From Dyella choica (GTDB taxonomy: Bacteria > Pseudomonadota > Gammaproteobacteria > Xanthomonadales > Rhodanobacteraceae): DNA of 64,000 bases. The DNA is taken from NCBI RefSeq assembly GCF_003977665.1, contig NZ_RYYV01000003.1:281820-345819 (forward strand). The letters are read 5' to 3'. Made by a program: the position numbers and the translations under genes. Positions 17,695 to 26,448 of the stretch are shown piece after piece; the first letter of the stretch is position 1; each line of letters begins with the position of its first letter. Under the pieces are notes generated by a model. That model searched no databases. It saw only the letters and a list, made by a program, of their open reading frames with translations, and was not told the origin of the DNA.

Positions 17695-19293
17695 ATGAAC
17701 TTCAGGAAGCACGGCGCATTACTTTTCGTAGTGGCGCTGCTAGGTCTTGGCGCCGCGCCGCTACAGGCGGGCCCATCAACACCTCCGGCCGCACCGTCTA
17801 TGGGCGAATTCCCGGTCCACCCCTTCGCCCGGGAGATCAAGGCGTTCGTCGCCGCTGTTCGCGAGGCCGAGAAAGAAACCGATCCGCTGCGGCGTTGCCT
17901 GGCCTATCCGGATCCGCCTGGCAGCCATTGGACCCATGAGGCCGTTGTGGCGTACTGCCATTATCGCTATCAGCCAATCATTACCTTTGCCGAAGTCAAG
18001 GATTTGATCGAGCATGGTAAGGCGGCAGAGCTGGATCGGCGTATGGATGCCGCGTTGAACGCTCAATTTACGCAACCGGATGCGCGCGGAAGGCTCGACC
18101 AAAGCTTTTTGATGGATTTCGGCGACGGCTCCATGGCTACGCGGTATTTGCTCGACGCCTGGAAGCGCCAATCGCCCGATAGTGCCTTTGCGTACGCAGC
18201 CAGCGGATACGCCTATGTAAATATGGCGCATGAGCAACGCGGCGGTGCATTTGCGCCCGATACACCAGGGGAAAAATTCGATGCGATGCACCGGCTGCTG
18301 TTGCGGGCCGACGCCGACTTGCGGCGCGCGATAAGCTTGAATCCGCGTATTACCCCGGTCTACAGGGCGATGATTCATGCGGCCGGTCTTGAATTTGGCA
18401 GGGCCTATGCGCAGCAGGCGATCGATCAGGCTGCGAAGGTCGATCCTGCTAACTGGACCATCTACCGCGAAAGAATATGGCTCGCCGAGCCGCAATGGAT
18501 GGGGTCGCTGGATGCCATGCAGGGGGTAGCTGATTCGGCGATGCAGCATGTGAAACAAAACCCATTGCTATGGATGGAAAAGACGGCGGTTGCGCAGTAC
18601 CAGGCGAACGTAAACAACTGTGACTGCGCGCCGCCACCAGAGGCGGAGAATTTCCCTGCCGCCTTTGATGAGCTGGTGTCCATGGAGGTTTTTCAGGCCG
18701 CGGCAAAGAGGGCGCAAGAACAGAACGCAATAGCCGAGTCTGTGGTCTATCTGTCCGAGGCCATTCGATTTATGGATGCGCCGCAGTTTCCGAGTACAGC
18801 GCTGCTCCGCCAGCGGCGTGCTCCGCAGCTCGTTATCGTCGACGAGCCGCAAATGGCTCTGGACGAAGCCAACAAATTGGTTGCATCAGCACCTGGCGAC
18901 GCAGGCGGCTATGCGGCGCGAGGCTTGGTATACCTCCATCGAGGCAATAATTCTCGTGCCGAGCAGGACCTCGAAACCGCGCTTACCCTGAAGTCGGACG
19001 ATGATTTAGTACTAAGTACGCTCGTTTCGATTTACACCGCCAATCGCGAATGGGATAAAGCCTGGGATGTCGACAATCGCATGCTGCAAAAGAGCCCGGA
19101 CAATCAGGAGGTGTGGATATTTCGGGCGATAATTCAGGAACAGCAGCCGCGTGCGGGGCTGGAGGATACCTATCGCTATTGCTTGGCTCGCTTCAGCGAC
19201 GATCCTTCGATGGAGCTTCAATTCAAGCAAATGCGTGAGGCATTGGACAGGGCGTCCAAGGCCGGTACCGCGGCTCCGGTACAGGGGCGTTGA
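17695..19293 (+). CDS. Exported TPR-like protein (DUF4034-like)
   Basis: 532 residues. A signal peptide ends near APLQAG. The middle (VKDLIEHGKAAELDRRMDAALNA) resembles the DUF4034 region of uncharacterised proteobacterial proteins. The C-terminal half contains TPR-like helices (GGYAARGLVYLHRGNNSRAEQDLETALTLK; VSIYTANREWDKAWDVDNRML). A periplasmic scaffold or binding role is possible; no catalytic motif is visible. GGGGAC precedes the ATG, and an AT-rich stretch with TATATCT at 17661-17667 may hold the promoter. Base composition is slightly lower in GC than its neighbours. Confidence 0.75.
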   Translation: MNFRKHGALLFVVALLGLGAAPLQAGPSTPPAAPSMGEFPVHPFAREIKAFVAAVREAEKETDPLRRCLAYPDPPGSHWTHEAVVAYCHYRYQPIITFAEVKDLIEHGKAAELDRRMDAALNAQFTQPDARGRLDQSFLMDFGDGSMATRYLLDAWKRQSPDSAFAYAASGYAYVNMAHEQRGGAFAPDTPGEKFDAMHRLLLRADADLRRAISLNPRITPVYRAMIHAAGLEFGRAYAQQAIDQAAKVDPANWTIYRERIWLAEPQWMGSLDAMQGVADSAMQHVKQNPLLWMEKTAVAQYQANVNNCDCAPPPEAENFPAAFDELVSMEVFQAAAKRAQEQNAIAESVVYLSEAIRFMDAPQFPSTALLRQRRAPQLVIVDEPQMALDEANKLVASAPGDAGGYAARGLVYLHRGNNSRAEQDLETALTLKSDDDLVLSTLVSIYTANREWDKAWDVDNRMLQKSPDNQEVWIFRAIIQEQQPRAGLEDTYRYCLARFSDDPSMELQFKQMREALDRASKAGTAAPVQGR

Positions 19294-19362
19294 GCGGATT
19301 TGCTGGACGGCAGCGCGTTTTTTAACCCGAATGACAGCGTTGGAATAGCAAGGAAGACCCAT

Positions 19363-19414
19363 CGCAGATCAGGCACGCAAGTGCCTGATCTGGCATGACC
19401 GAATCCGGACATGT
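19363..19414. repeat. Inverted copy of a hairpin module from the 5.6 kb cluster
   Basis: The hairpin CAGATCAGGCAC/GTGCCTGATCTG (19365-19376 and 19381-19392) and its flank containing TCCGGACATG match 5590-5644 read on the other strand. The shared block is about 50 bases. It follows the stop of the TPR-like gene and faces the cytochrome b561 gene. Confidence 0.75.
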
Positions 19415-19432
19415 TTAGGTTGCGACCTTGCT

Positions 19433-19981
19433 TCACTCCGTTCCATGCCCGATGCCAGTCATGCTCGAAAGCACCCCATCCCTGCGAATCAGCCCGTGAT
19501 ACAACGCGGCCCCAAGGTGCGCCAAGAACGTCAGGAACAACAAAATCGCCAACCACGCATGCGCATGTCGCAGGATCGCAAATGCCGCCGCATTCACCGG
19601 AAAGATGGGTGGCAAGCGCACCGAGTGGCTGAGCATCACCGGATAACCACCGGCCGACAGCATTGCCCAGCCGACCAGGGGCATTGCCAGCATCAGCGCG
19701 TACAGCAGGTAGTGCGATGCATGCGCAGCGAGCTTCTGCACGGCGGGCAGGTCGGTGGGCAGGGGCGGCGGCGGGTTGCGCAGGCGTACCGTGAGCCGGA
19801 CTATGGCGAGCATGAGTATCGCGATGCCCAGCGGCTTATGAATCGCAAGCAGCCAGGCGTGCCGCTCGGAGACGGATGCCACCATGCCCACGCCGATGAA
19901 CAGCATCGACACGATCATCAGCGCCATCAACCAGTGCAGCACGCGGGCGGCAAGCACGAACTGGGTGGAAGAGCGCGTCAT
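19433..19981 (-). CDS. Cytochrome b561-family membrane protein
   Basis: A 182-residue protein with four hydrophobic segments. Heme-ligand histidines are plausible in VLHWLMA, AIHKPLG, AAHASHYLLYALM and HAHAWLAI. The family moves electrons across the inner membrane, often from quinol to a periplasmic partner. The start ATG at 19981 overlaps the catalase stop (ATGA). Pairing with a membrane-anchored catalase-like peroxidase suggests that it feeds or accepts electrons from that enzyme. Confidence 0.9.
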   Translation of the reverse strand: MTRSSTQFVLAARVLHWLMALMIVSMLFIGVGMVASVSERHAWLLAIHKPLGIAILMLAIVRLTVRLRNPPPPLPTDLPAVQKLAAHASHYLLYALMLAMPLVGWAMLSAGGYPVMLSHSVRLPPIFPVNAAAFAILRHAHAWLAILLFLTFLAHLGAALYHGLIRRDGVLSSMTGIGHGTE

Positions 19982-21054
19982 GGCTTGGTCTCCGGGTTGC
20001 TGGTGGCCACGGCGGTGCCGGGAAGATGCGCTTCCTCGCTGGTGCGGCGCAGATAGGATGTGGCGTATGCAGCAGAACGTGCGGGTAGCAGCGGATCGCC
20101 GGAAATCTCGATCCCGTGTGGCAGTACGGTCGGGTCGTAATTGATGTCGCGGCACTCGCCGCTTTCCTGTGTTTCGGTGCCGGTAAGCACCAGTGTGCCG
20201 GCGTCGATCTCGCGACGATCCGAGGGCCATGTCTTGGTCGCGTCATCGGTGGGGTCGCCTGGATTGGCGAGCGTGACGATCAAGTGCCAGTGCCGCGGTC
20301 CTTGTGCGAGCCGCCGGGTGAGATCGGCTTCCAGGTAATCCGCATCGCTGCCGCCGGTTGACGTATCGCTGGTTTCCGGCACTACACGCCAACGCACCGG
20401 GTGCTTTTCGCCATTCGCATCGACAAGTACGAACGCATTCAAGCTCCAGTAGCTTTCGGTCGCATAGCTGGCGGAGGGTTTGGCCGTCTTCACCCACTCG
20501 CGAAACGCCGCTGTTTCAGGATGTGCCGCGAAAAACGCACCGATCTTGGTGGAGTCGGGCTTGCCGGTGGAGGGATCGGGCTGCTGCGCCTGAAGCAGTT
20601 CATAGAATGCCTGCGGCGTGGCGACCGGAAACACCGGCATGCTGTTCATGCCGGTGCGCCACTGCTGGCCGTTGGCTTGCGTAAAACGCAAGGCCAGGCT
20701 GCGGATGGGGACACTGCCGTCTGGCGCATAGGGATTGCCACCGGGAATTGCAAAGCGGCCCACCACCGGCGTCCGGCCTGGCGTGAACACCAGTGCATCC
20801 GAATAGACCTGCGCCTGGCCGTTGCTGTCGAAGTAGCCAGCCACGCACACCCCTTTCGCGTGATTGCGGCGGTAGCCGGCAAACACGCCGGCATTGGCTT
20901 GCAGCTGATTCACCAGTCGCTGCGCCGTCAATCGGTGTGGCGTCAGCCAGCCGCTGACATAGCCGAAAGCCAGGACCATGACGATCAGCACGAGGCCGAT
21001 CAATGCGAATCGCGCAAGTACATTTCGGCCGGAAAGAGGCGGTGAGTCATGCAT
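19978..21054 (-). CDS. Membrane-anchored catalase-family peroxidase
   Basis: A 358-residue small heme catalase homologue (SrpA-like). An N-terminal TM helix (residues 15-34) precedes the catalase core. The distal His is H65 in RRNHAKGVC, and the proximal tyrosine is expected in RSAAYATSYLRR. It lacks the large C-terminal parts of classical catalases. Such proteins act as organic or hydrogen peroxide peroxidases outside the cytoplasm. It is translationally coupled to cytochrome b561. Confidence 0.9.
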   Translation of the reverse strand: MHDSPPLSGRNVLARFALIGLVLIVMVLAFGYVSGWLTPHRLTAQRLVNQLQANAGVFAGYRRNHAKGVCVAGYFDSNGQAQVYSDALVFTPGRTPVVGRFAIPGGNPYAPDGSVPIRSLALRFTQANGQQWRTGMNSMPVFPVATPQAFYELLQAQQPDPSTGKPDSTKIGAFFAAHPETAAFREWVKTAKPSASYATESYWSLNAFVLVDANGEKHPVRWRVVPETSDTSTGGSDADYLEADLTRRLAQGPRHWHLIVTLANPGDPTDDATKTWPSDRREIDAGTLVLTGTETQESGECRDINYDPTVLPHGIEISGDPLLPARSAAYATSYLRRTSEEAHLPGTAVATSNPETKP

Positions 21055-21235
21055 GGATCAAGTCCTGGCAGGAAGGATTCATCGGATTACCTTCGTCCGT
21101 GACCGGCCTACAGTTACAGCTTGGTGCGCACTCACCGTCCAAGCACCTCGGCGCTCGTTCGGCGATACGCGCAGGCCATAAGCGGCGGGCGCGTCGATAT
21201 CGAAACTGTCGGGCCGCAGTTTCTCAGCGTGACGG

Positions 21236-21802
21236 CTATTTCACCGGCGCCATCAAATGCTGGTACGGCGTGCCTGCCCACATCACATAAGGCATGGACG
21301 TATCGGGGTCGGCGTTCTTCGGATACATGTCGTAGAAGGACGGATCGGCACCCACGATCATGAAATGAGGTCCGGTCTTGATCCAGTGGTTGCTCGGCAG
21401 CGGTTTTTTCGCGTACGGATCGGTATTGCTGGCATCCGTGCCGCCTTCGAGCATGTACATCACGCCGATCTTGCCGGTCGGCGGCGGCTTGTGAGCCATA
21501 TACGCCTGCGCCCATTCGAACGCGTTCTTGTCCATGCACATCGGATCGGGGCCGGGCGTGGCCGGATTGTCGGGCATGCAGGTGTAGCCATTGCTGCCTT
21601 GGCGCAGTGTGCGCATCGTGCCATCGGGATTCATGGCGACGATGGTGGCGCCCTTTGCCACGCCCGGCGGCGCCGCACGCATGGCGCTGGCAATGAGCTG
21701 GGCATCCTTGGGTGCTGGTTTGTCGGCTGCCCATACGGCACTCGTTGCAACGAGCAGGGCAGCGATGGCAGTGAACCGGTACTTCGAGCCTTTGGCGCGC
21801 AT
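21236..21802 (-). CDS. Exported protein of unknown function
   Basis: From the ATG at 21802, preceded by GGGAGG, the product has 188 residues with a signal peptide cleaved near AVWAA. The mature part has MRTLRQGSNGYTCMPD, PDPMCMDKNAFEW and GPHFMIVGADP, with two cysteines that could pair. I recognise a conserved proteobacterial exported family but no function. It stands alone between the catalase operon and hutU, which is divergent. Confidence 0.7.
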   Translation of the reverse strand: MRAKGSKYRFTAIAALLVATSAVWAADKPAPKDAQLIASAMRAAPPGVAKGATIVAMNPDGTMRTLRQGSNGYTCMPDNPATPGPDPMCMDKNAFEWAQAYMAHKPPPTGKIGVMYMLEGGTDASNTDPYAKKPLPSNHWIKTGPHFMIVGADPSFYDMYPKNADPDTSMPYVMWAGTPYQHLMAPVK

Positions 21803-21984
21803 AAGGCCTCCCGCGTCGGTTGGGCAGGTCATCCTGGGGGTTCCGCCAATGAGTCTGGGCGCCGGCCGGTGCAAGGCCTGTCAATTCGCCGCGCGAGGGC
21901 CGGCTTTTGCCGCAGCGCAGTTGGCGCCCCTGGAACGGGGCGACCATAATGGTTGCTTTCCCATGGCAGTCGCAGGATCTCCCG

Positions 21985-23655
21985 ATGAACGCCCCCACCC
22001 GCATCGACACCACCCGCACCATTCGCGCTCCGCATGGCACGGCGCTGACCTGCAAGAGCTGGCTCACCGAGGCCCCGTACCGCATGCTCCAGAACAATCT
22101 GGACCCGGCCGTGGCGGAAAACCCGGCGGAACTGGTGGTCTATGGCGGCATCGGCCGCGCTGCGCGCAACTGGGAATGCTTCGACGCCATCCTGCGCGCC
22201 TTGCGTGACCTCAACGACGACGAAACCCTGCTGGTGCAGTCCGGCAAGCCGGTGGGTGTGTTCCCCACCCATCCGGATGCGCCGCGCGTGCTGATCGCCA
22301 ATTCCAACCTGGTGCCGGCGTGGGCGAACTGGGAGCACTTCAACGAGCTGGATAAGAAGGGCCTGATGATGTACGGCCAGATGACGGCCGGTTCGTGGAT
22401 CTACATCGGCTCGCAGGGCATCGTGCAGGGCACCTACGAAACGTTTGTGGAAATGGGCCGCCAGCACTATCAGGGCAGCCTCAAGGGCAAGTGGATCCTC
22501 ACCGCGGGTCTCGGCGGCATGGGCGGTGCGCAGCCGTTGGCCGCCTCGCTGGCCGGTGCATGCAGCCTCAATATCGAATGTCAGCAGAGCCGCATCGAAT
22601 TCCGTCTCAAAACGCGCTACGTCGACGAGCAAGCCAACGATCTGGACGATGCGCTGGCCCGCATCGAGAAATACACCAAGGCCGGCGAAGCCAAGTCCAT
22701 CGCCTTGCTCGGCAATGCCGCCGACGTGCTGCCCGAACTGGTGCGCCGGGGTGTCAAGCCCGATGCGGTCACCGACCAGACCAGCGCGCACGACCCGGTC
22801 AACGGTTACCTGCCGCAAGGCTGGACGGTGGAGCAGTGGTTCGAGCGGCGCAAGAGCGATCCGGCCGGCACCGCCAAGGCCGCCAAGCAGGCCATGAAAA
22901 AGCACGTGGAAGCCATGCTCGCCTTCCATGCCCAAGGCATTCCCACCTTCGACTACGGCAACAACATCCGCCAGATGGCCAAGGACGAGGGCTGCGCCAA
23001 TGCCTTCGATTTCCCCGGTTTCGTACCCGCTTTCGTGCGCCCGCTGTTCTGCCGCGGCATCGGCCCGTTCCGTTGGGTGGCGCTCTCCGGCGATCCGGAA
23101 GACATTCTGAAAACCGACGCCAAGGTGAAGGAACTGATCCCCGACGATGCGCACCTGCACAACTGGCTGGACATGGCCGAACAGCGCATCAGCTTCCAGG
23201 GCCTGCCGGCGCGCATCTGCTGGGTTGGCCTGGGGCTGCGTCACAAGCTCGGGCTGGCCTTCAACGAAATGGTGCGCAAGGGCGAACTGAAAGCTCCGAT
23301 CGTGATCGGCCGCGACCACCTCGATTCCGGCTCCGTCGCCAGCCCCAACCGCGAAACCGAAGCGATGAAGGACGGCAGCGACGCCGTCTCCGATTGGCCG
23401 CTGCTCAACGCATTGCTCAACACTGCCGGTGGTGCGACGTGGGTGAGTCTCCATCACGGCGGTGGCGTGGGCATGGGTTACAGCCAGCACAGCGGCGTGG
23501 TGATCGTATGCGATGGCAGCGAGGCGGCCGACAAGCGTATCGCCCGGGTGCTGTGGAATGATCCGGGCACCGGCGTGATGCGGCATGCGGATGCCGGCTA
23601 CGACATCGCCGTTCAGTGTGCGAAGGAGCAGGGGCTCAAGCTACCTATGCTGTAA
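21985..23655 (+). CDS. hutU: Urocanate hydratase
   Basis: HutU converts urocanate to 4-imidazolone-5-propionate using a tightly bound NAD+ as electrophile. The product has 556 residues, the family length. The N-terminal [26 protein letters not shown], the Gly-rich [12 protein letters not shown] (NAD site) and the Cys-containing [22 protein letters not shown] active-site region are intact. The ATG at 21985 starts the conserved sequence. No adjacent hutH, hutI or hutG is seen; hutF lies about 19 kb upstream. The opposite strand has a long open frame that is only codon-bias shadow. Confidence 0.96.
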   Translation: MNAPTRIDTTRTIRAPHGTALTCKSWLTEAPYRMLQNNLDPAVAENPAELVVYGGIGRAARNWECFDAILRALRDLNDDETLLVQSGKPVGVFPTHPDAPRVLIANSNLVPAWANWEHFNELDKKGLMMYGQMTAGSWIYIGSQGIVQGTYETFVEMGRQHYQGSLKGKWILTAGLGGMGGAQPLAASLAGACSLNIECQQSRIEFRLKTRYVDEQANDLDDALARIEKYTKAGEAKSIALLGNAADVLPELVRRGVKPDAVTDQTSAHDPVNGYLPQGWTVEQWFERRKSDPAGTAKAAKQAMKKHVEAMLAFHAQGIPTFDYGNNIRQMAKDEGCANAFDFPGFVPAFVRPLFCRGIGPFRWVALSGDPEDILKTDAKVKELIPDDAHLHNWLDMAEQRISFQGLPARICWVGLGLRHKLGLAFNEMVRKGELKAPIVIGRDHLDSGSVASPNRETEAMKDGSDAVSDWPLLNALLNTAGGATWVSLHHGGGVGMGYSQHSGVVIVCDGSEAADKRIARVLWNDPGTGVMRHADAGYDIAVQCAKEQGLKLPML

Positions 23656-23785
23656 AAGCATTCGCGATGTCTCGCTCCCTCCTTCGCCACTTACATGGGC
23701 GAGGGTAGGGAGCGGCGACCGTGGAGCCATAACGCTCAAGCAAGGATCATTCGGATTTTCACCCCCGCACTACGAAGGACTGCAG

Positions 23786-24148
23786 ATGAGCGGAAACGAA
23801 ACCACGGTGGTCTTGTTCCGACCAGTGGGGCCGGAGGAGCTTGAGTTGCTCCAGCAAAACCAATTTCGCCGCTGGCCGCCGAGGCTCCCTGAGCAGTCCA
23901 TTTTTTATCCTGTCGCGAACGAGCGCTACGCGTGCGAAATTGCCGAGCGCTGGAACGTCAAGGACAGCAAGTACGGCGCAGTGACACGTTTTTGCGTACG
24001 AGGGGATTTCATGTCCCAATACCCCATCCAAAAGGTGGGGTCGTCTTACCACACGGAATGGTGGGTGCCGGCTGAGGATTTGGATGCGCTCAATGACAAT
24101 ATTGTCGGTGTCATTGAAGTGATACGAGAGTACGGCTCGCGTGCGTGA
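23786..24148 (+). CDS. Small protein of the family annotated 'ADP-ribosylation/crystallin J1'
   Basis: 120 residues. The sequence LFRPVGPEELELLQQNQFRRWPPRLPEQSIFYPV...YACEIAERWNVK followed by VTRFCV, YPIQKVG and WWVPAEDLDALNDNIVGVIEV matches a widespread small soluble family carrying that annotation. No catalytic role is established. The ATG at 23786 has CTGCAG rather than a good ribosome site, so initiation is uncertain. The next gene overlaps its 3' end by eight bases. Confidence 0.75.
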   Translation: MSGNETTVVLFRPVGPEELELLQQNQFRRWPPRLPEQSIFYPVANERYACEIAERWNVKDSKYGAVTRFCVRGDFMSQYPIQKVGSSYHTEWWVPAEDLDALNDNIVGVIEVIREYGSRA

Positions 24149-24527
24149 ATCGCATCGAATGACTGGGATTTTGGTGCTTGGCTTAACGGCCGGTCTTTGC
24201 GGAACTGCCAAAGCGAGCGAACCCAAACCGGATGAACGCAACGCGTGTGAAAACCTGAAACGTGCAGTTGCTGTCCAGCGATCAGCGCCGCACGGCCCGC
24301 GGGAATATCGCTGCGAACTCGTCCCTGCGGAAGAAAGCGCCAAGCGTTACTACGTTTTTGCGCTACGCTCCAATTTTCCCGCTTCGCCTGATGCTGGACC
24401 TGGTTGGGTAGGCAGTGCTCTTGTTGGCTGGTTTGCAGTCTCCAAAGACACTGGCGAGATATACGAGTGGAATGTGGGGGACAACGCAGTGGGTAAACGG
24501 TTTGCTCCTGGATGGCGCCACCATTAG
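24141..24527 (+). CDS. Small exported protein, unknown
   Basis: 128 residues from a GTG overlapping the preceding gene by eight bases; an ATG at 24159 is an alternative, but the GTG start gives the basic N-region a signal peptide needs. Cleavage is likely near AKASEP. The mature protein has a Cys pair (C36, C58 approximately) and ends WNVGDNAVGKRFAPGW. No family is recognised. Overlap suggests co-expression with the upstream small gene. Confidence 0.6.
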   Translation: MRESHRMTGILVLGLTAGLCGTAKASEPKPDERNACENLKRAVAVQRSAPHGPREYRCELVPAEESAKRYYVFALRSNFPASPDAGPGWVGSALVGWFAVSKDTGEIYEWNVGDNAVGKRFAPGWRHH

Positions 24528-24611
24528 GCCAATGTCCCTATCTTTTGTGTTCTTGATCGGGTGCCGGCGTATAGAGTCAGGATTTGAATTGCGCAACGGG
24601 GGGGGAAGGAA

Positions 24612-25199
24612 ATGCCTTTGCAAACAGAACAGATCTTGCGCCAGGAACTCGGCAGGGAGGAGCGGCTTCTATGGAGCAGCATGCCACTGCAGGGTCTGCG
24701 CTTGCGTACATCGGATGCCGTTGCCATCCCATTCAGTCTGCTCTGGGGCGGTTTTGCGTTCTTTTGGGAATATTCGGCCGTGACGAGCCATGCGCCGTTT
24801 TTCTTCATGCTTTGGGGTGTCCCTTTTGTATTGATGGGTTTGTACATTACGGTAGGACGGTTCTTTGTAGATGGCTATCTGCGCACCCGAACCTATTACG
24901 GTGTTACTGACCGGCGAGTCATCATCATTAGCGGCTTTTCCGGGAAAGAAGTGAAGAGCCTGAATCTGAGCGGATTGAACGACATTTCCCTAAAAGAGCA
25001 GCCTGATCGCAGCGGCAGCATTACCTTCGGAGCGAGTAATCCCATATATGCCATGAGGAGAGGTACGGCATGGCCTGGGGTGAACAAGCAGCTGGCGCCA
25101 GCGTTTGATCCGATCGCAGAAGCGCGAAAGGTTTACGATGTTGTTCGTGAGGCGCAACACGCCCAGACGGTTAGAGTGGTAGCTGGATCAGGTGGCTAG
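24612..25199 (+). CDS. PH-domain-like membrane protein
   Basis: 195 residues with two TM helices (about residues 38-57 and 64-85) followed by a bacterial PH-like domain: YLRTRTYYGVTDRRVIIISGF...VKSLNLSGLNDISLKEQPDRSGSITFG. This layout is common in bPH_2-type membrane proteins whose role is unknown. It lies 84 bases after a small exported protein on the same strand. Confidence 0.75.
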   Translation: MPLQTEQILRQELGREERLLWSSMPLQGLRLRTSDAVAIPFSLLWGGFAFFWEYSAVTSHAPFFFMLWGVPFVLMGLYITVGRFFVDGYLRTRTYYGVTDRRVIIISGFSGKEVKSLNLSGLNDISLKEQPDRSGSITFGASNPIYAMRRGTAWPGVNKQLAPAFDPIAEARKVYDVVREAQHAQTVRVVAGSGG

Positions 25200-25330
25200 C
25201 ACTGTTTGAGGAGGCACGTAAGCTTTGGTGTAAACCCTCGCATCGCTAACTACATAAACATGGCAGCGATGGCCGCCAAGCTAAAGCTGGGCTGATGCCA
25301 GAAGACTTTGTACGGCAAAAGCGCAATGAA

Positions 25331-25357
25331 GCTGGGATTGGCATCCCAGCCTACGCC
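25331..25357. repeat. Half copy of the GTAGGCTGGGAT repeat
   Basis: Only the right half is present: GCTGGGATTGGCATCCCAGC followed by CTACGCC. It precedes a separate hairpin and shows that half units occur on their own. Confidence 0.75.
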
Positions 25358-25362
25358 GCTCA

Positions 25363-25395
25363 TTCATCGCCCCGGCCTGATCCCGGGGCGATGAA
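25363..25395. terminator. Bidirectional terminator-like hairpin
   Basis: A 13-bp perfect stem (25363-25375 with 25383-25395) with a 7-base loop lies between the rightward PH-domain gene and the leftward immunity-like gene. There is no long T run, so termination strength is uncertain. Confidence 0.55.
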
Positions 25396-25411
25396 CGATC
25401 GAGCAAGGGTC

Positions 25412-25864
25412 TCAAGGCGCGCTGGAAGCTTTTGACGCGGCCTTGGCAATGCTCTTACAGAGCGACTGCATGCCGTTCGGGCAGTGCGCAGCATTCTGCT
25501 TGATCTTGTCCAGGTCGCCGGTGTCCAGCGTCGAATTGATATGCCACAGTACGAACGGGCGTAGCGCAGGCGTTTTCGCGATGAGAGGCGAGAGCTCCGG
25601 CAACGTATCCCAGTGATCGACCAGTAGACGAGCGACGGCTTCGGAGCTCCCTTCAGCAATGCTTCCGTCATCGCACTGCCTGAACTTCTCACGAAACGTA
25701 GCGATGGCCGCCCAGCTATTGAGCGTATCCACGGCGGCATCCGCAGCTTCGGCTTGGGAAGCTGCGCAGGCGGCCGCAGGCGTTTTCGCCATCGCGCTTC
25801 CCGCGGCAAGCAGGGATAGCGCCAGGAAGGCGAGTTTACGGATGCACATGGGTTTTGTGTCCAT
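25412..25864 (-). CDS. Signal-peptide protein, candidate immunity partner of the L,D-transpeptidase-like gene
   Basis: 150 residues (ATG at 25849 is an alternative). A signal peptide, LAFLALSLLAAGSAMAKTP, predicts periplasmic location. Four cysteines remain (about C33, C64, C128, C135), enough for two disulfides. The core FREKFRQCDDGSIAEGSSEAVARLLVDHWDTLPEL and the C-terminal CPNG...LCKSI recall periplasmic proteins found next to leaderless YkuD/DUF2778-type toxins. It overlaps the 3' end of the upstream gene by 29 bases. Immunity function is inferred from this arrangement and not demonstrated. Confidence 0.7.
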   Translation of the reverse strand: MDTKPMCIRKLAFLALSLLAAGSAMAKTPAAACAASQAEAADAAVDTLNSWAAIATFREKFRQCDDGSIAEGSSEAVARLLVDHWDTLPELSPLIAKTPALRPFVLWHINSTLDTGDLDKIKQNAAHCPNGMQSLCKSIAKAASKASSAP

Positions 25865-26294
25865 GCAGATGGTTGCCGTACTGGGCCTGCGCTTGACGGT
25901 TGCCGGCTACTTCCATGACCGTGAGCGGATCAGCGCCAATCGCATTCTTGATCGCCAGCATGGCTTCGTCGGAAGTACGAATGCAGCCCATGGTGGGATG
26001 CTGCGGGCCTGGCAGGTGTTTGGCATTGGCGCGGCCCGAATGCAGGCCAATCCCGGAATGGTGCGGCACGTCGAAGCGGATGATGCCATAAGAGCCATAA
26101 GGCCCGTTGGGGTTTGCCGCGTGGCGGTGCGGTGCGGTCTTGTCTTGAACCGGGTAGGTGCCGTTGGGCAGGTGGGATTTGACCGTGGCGTGACTGTCGA
26201 CGTTGTTATAGGCAGTCCACGTACCCAGGGTTTTCCCGTCCTTGCTGATCAGGGAAACCTGGTGCTTTTCTCCATCGAAGTGCAGTTTTGACAT
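25836..26294 (-). CDS. Leaderless L,D-transpeptidase-fold protein, candidate type VI effector (Tlde1-like)
   Basis: 152 residues forming little more than a YkuD/DUF2778-like catalytic domain. The catalytic His is H85 in SGIGLHSG, and the Cys is C104 in TMGCIRTS, the H...S/T-x-G-C-x-R pattern of L,D-transpeptidases. Upstream motifs LPNGTYPV and GSYGIIRFDV also fit. No signal peptide or TM helix is present, though the substrate, peptidoglycan, is periplasmic. Tlde1-type effectors of the type VI secretion system have exactly this design. The downstream overlapping gene is a candidate immunity protein. No Hcp, VgrG or PAAR gene is in the window. Confidence 0.75.
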   Translation of the reverse strand: MSKLHFDGEKHQVSLISKDGKTLGTWTAYNNVDSHATVKSHLPNGTYPVQDKTAPHRHAANPNGPYGSYGIIRFDVPHHSGIGLHSGRANAKHLPGPQHPTMGCIRTSDEAMLAIKNAIGADPLTVMEVAGNRQAQAQYGNHLHGHKTHVHP

Positions 26295-26448
26295 AAGGGA
26301 GCCTTTTTTCCATGTTCACAGTGGGACAGCTTGGGAACGAAGCTCGAGGAATTACATCCATGGCCGCCTGCGAAAGGCGACCATGCTGTGGAGCGTAAAT
26401 CATCAGCGACAAATATTGCATTAATCGGTCAAATAAGAGCGCCGAGTA

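Noticed and set aside
21829..23586. 585-residue minus-strand frame
   Set aside because: Antisense to hutU, whose motifs and length are complete; typical shadow in GC-rich genes.
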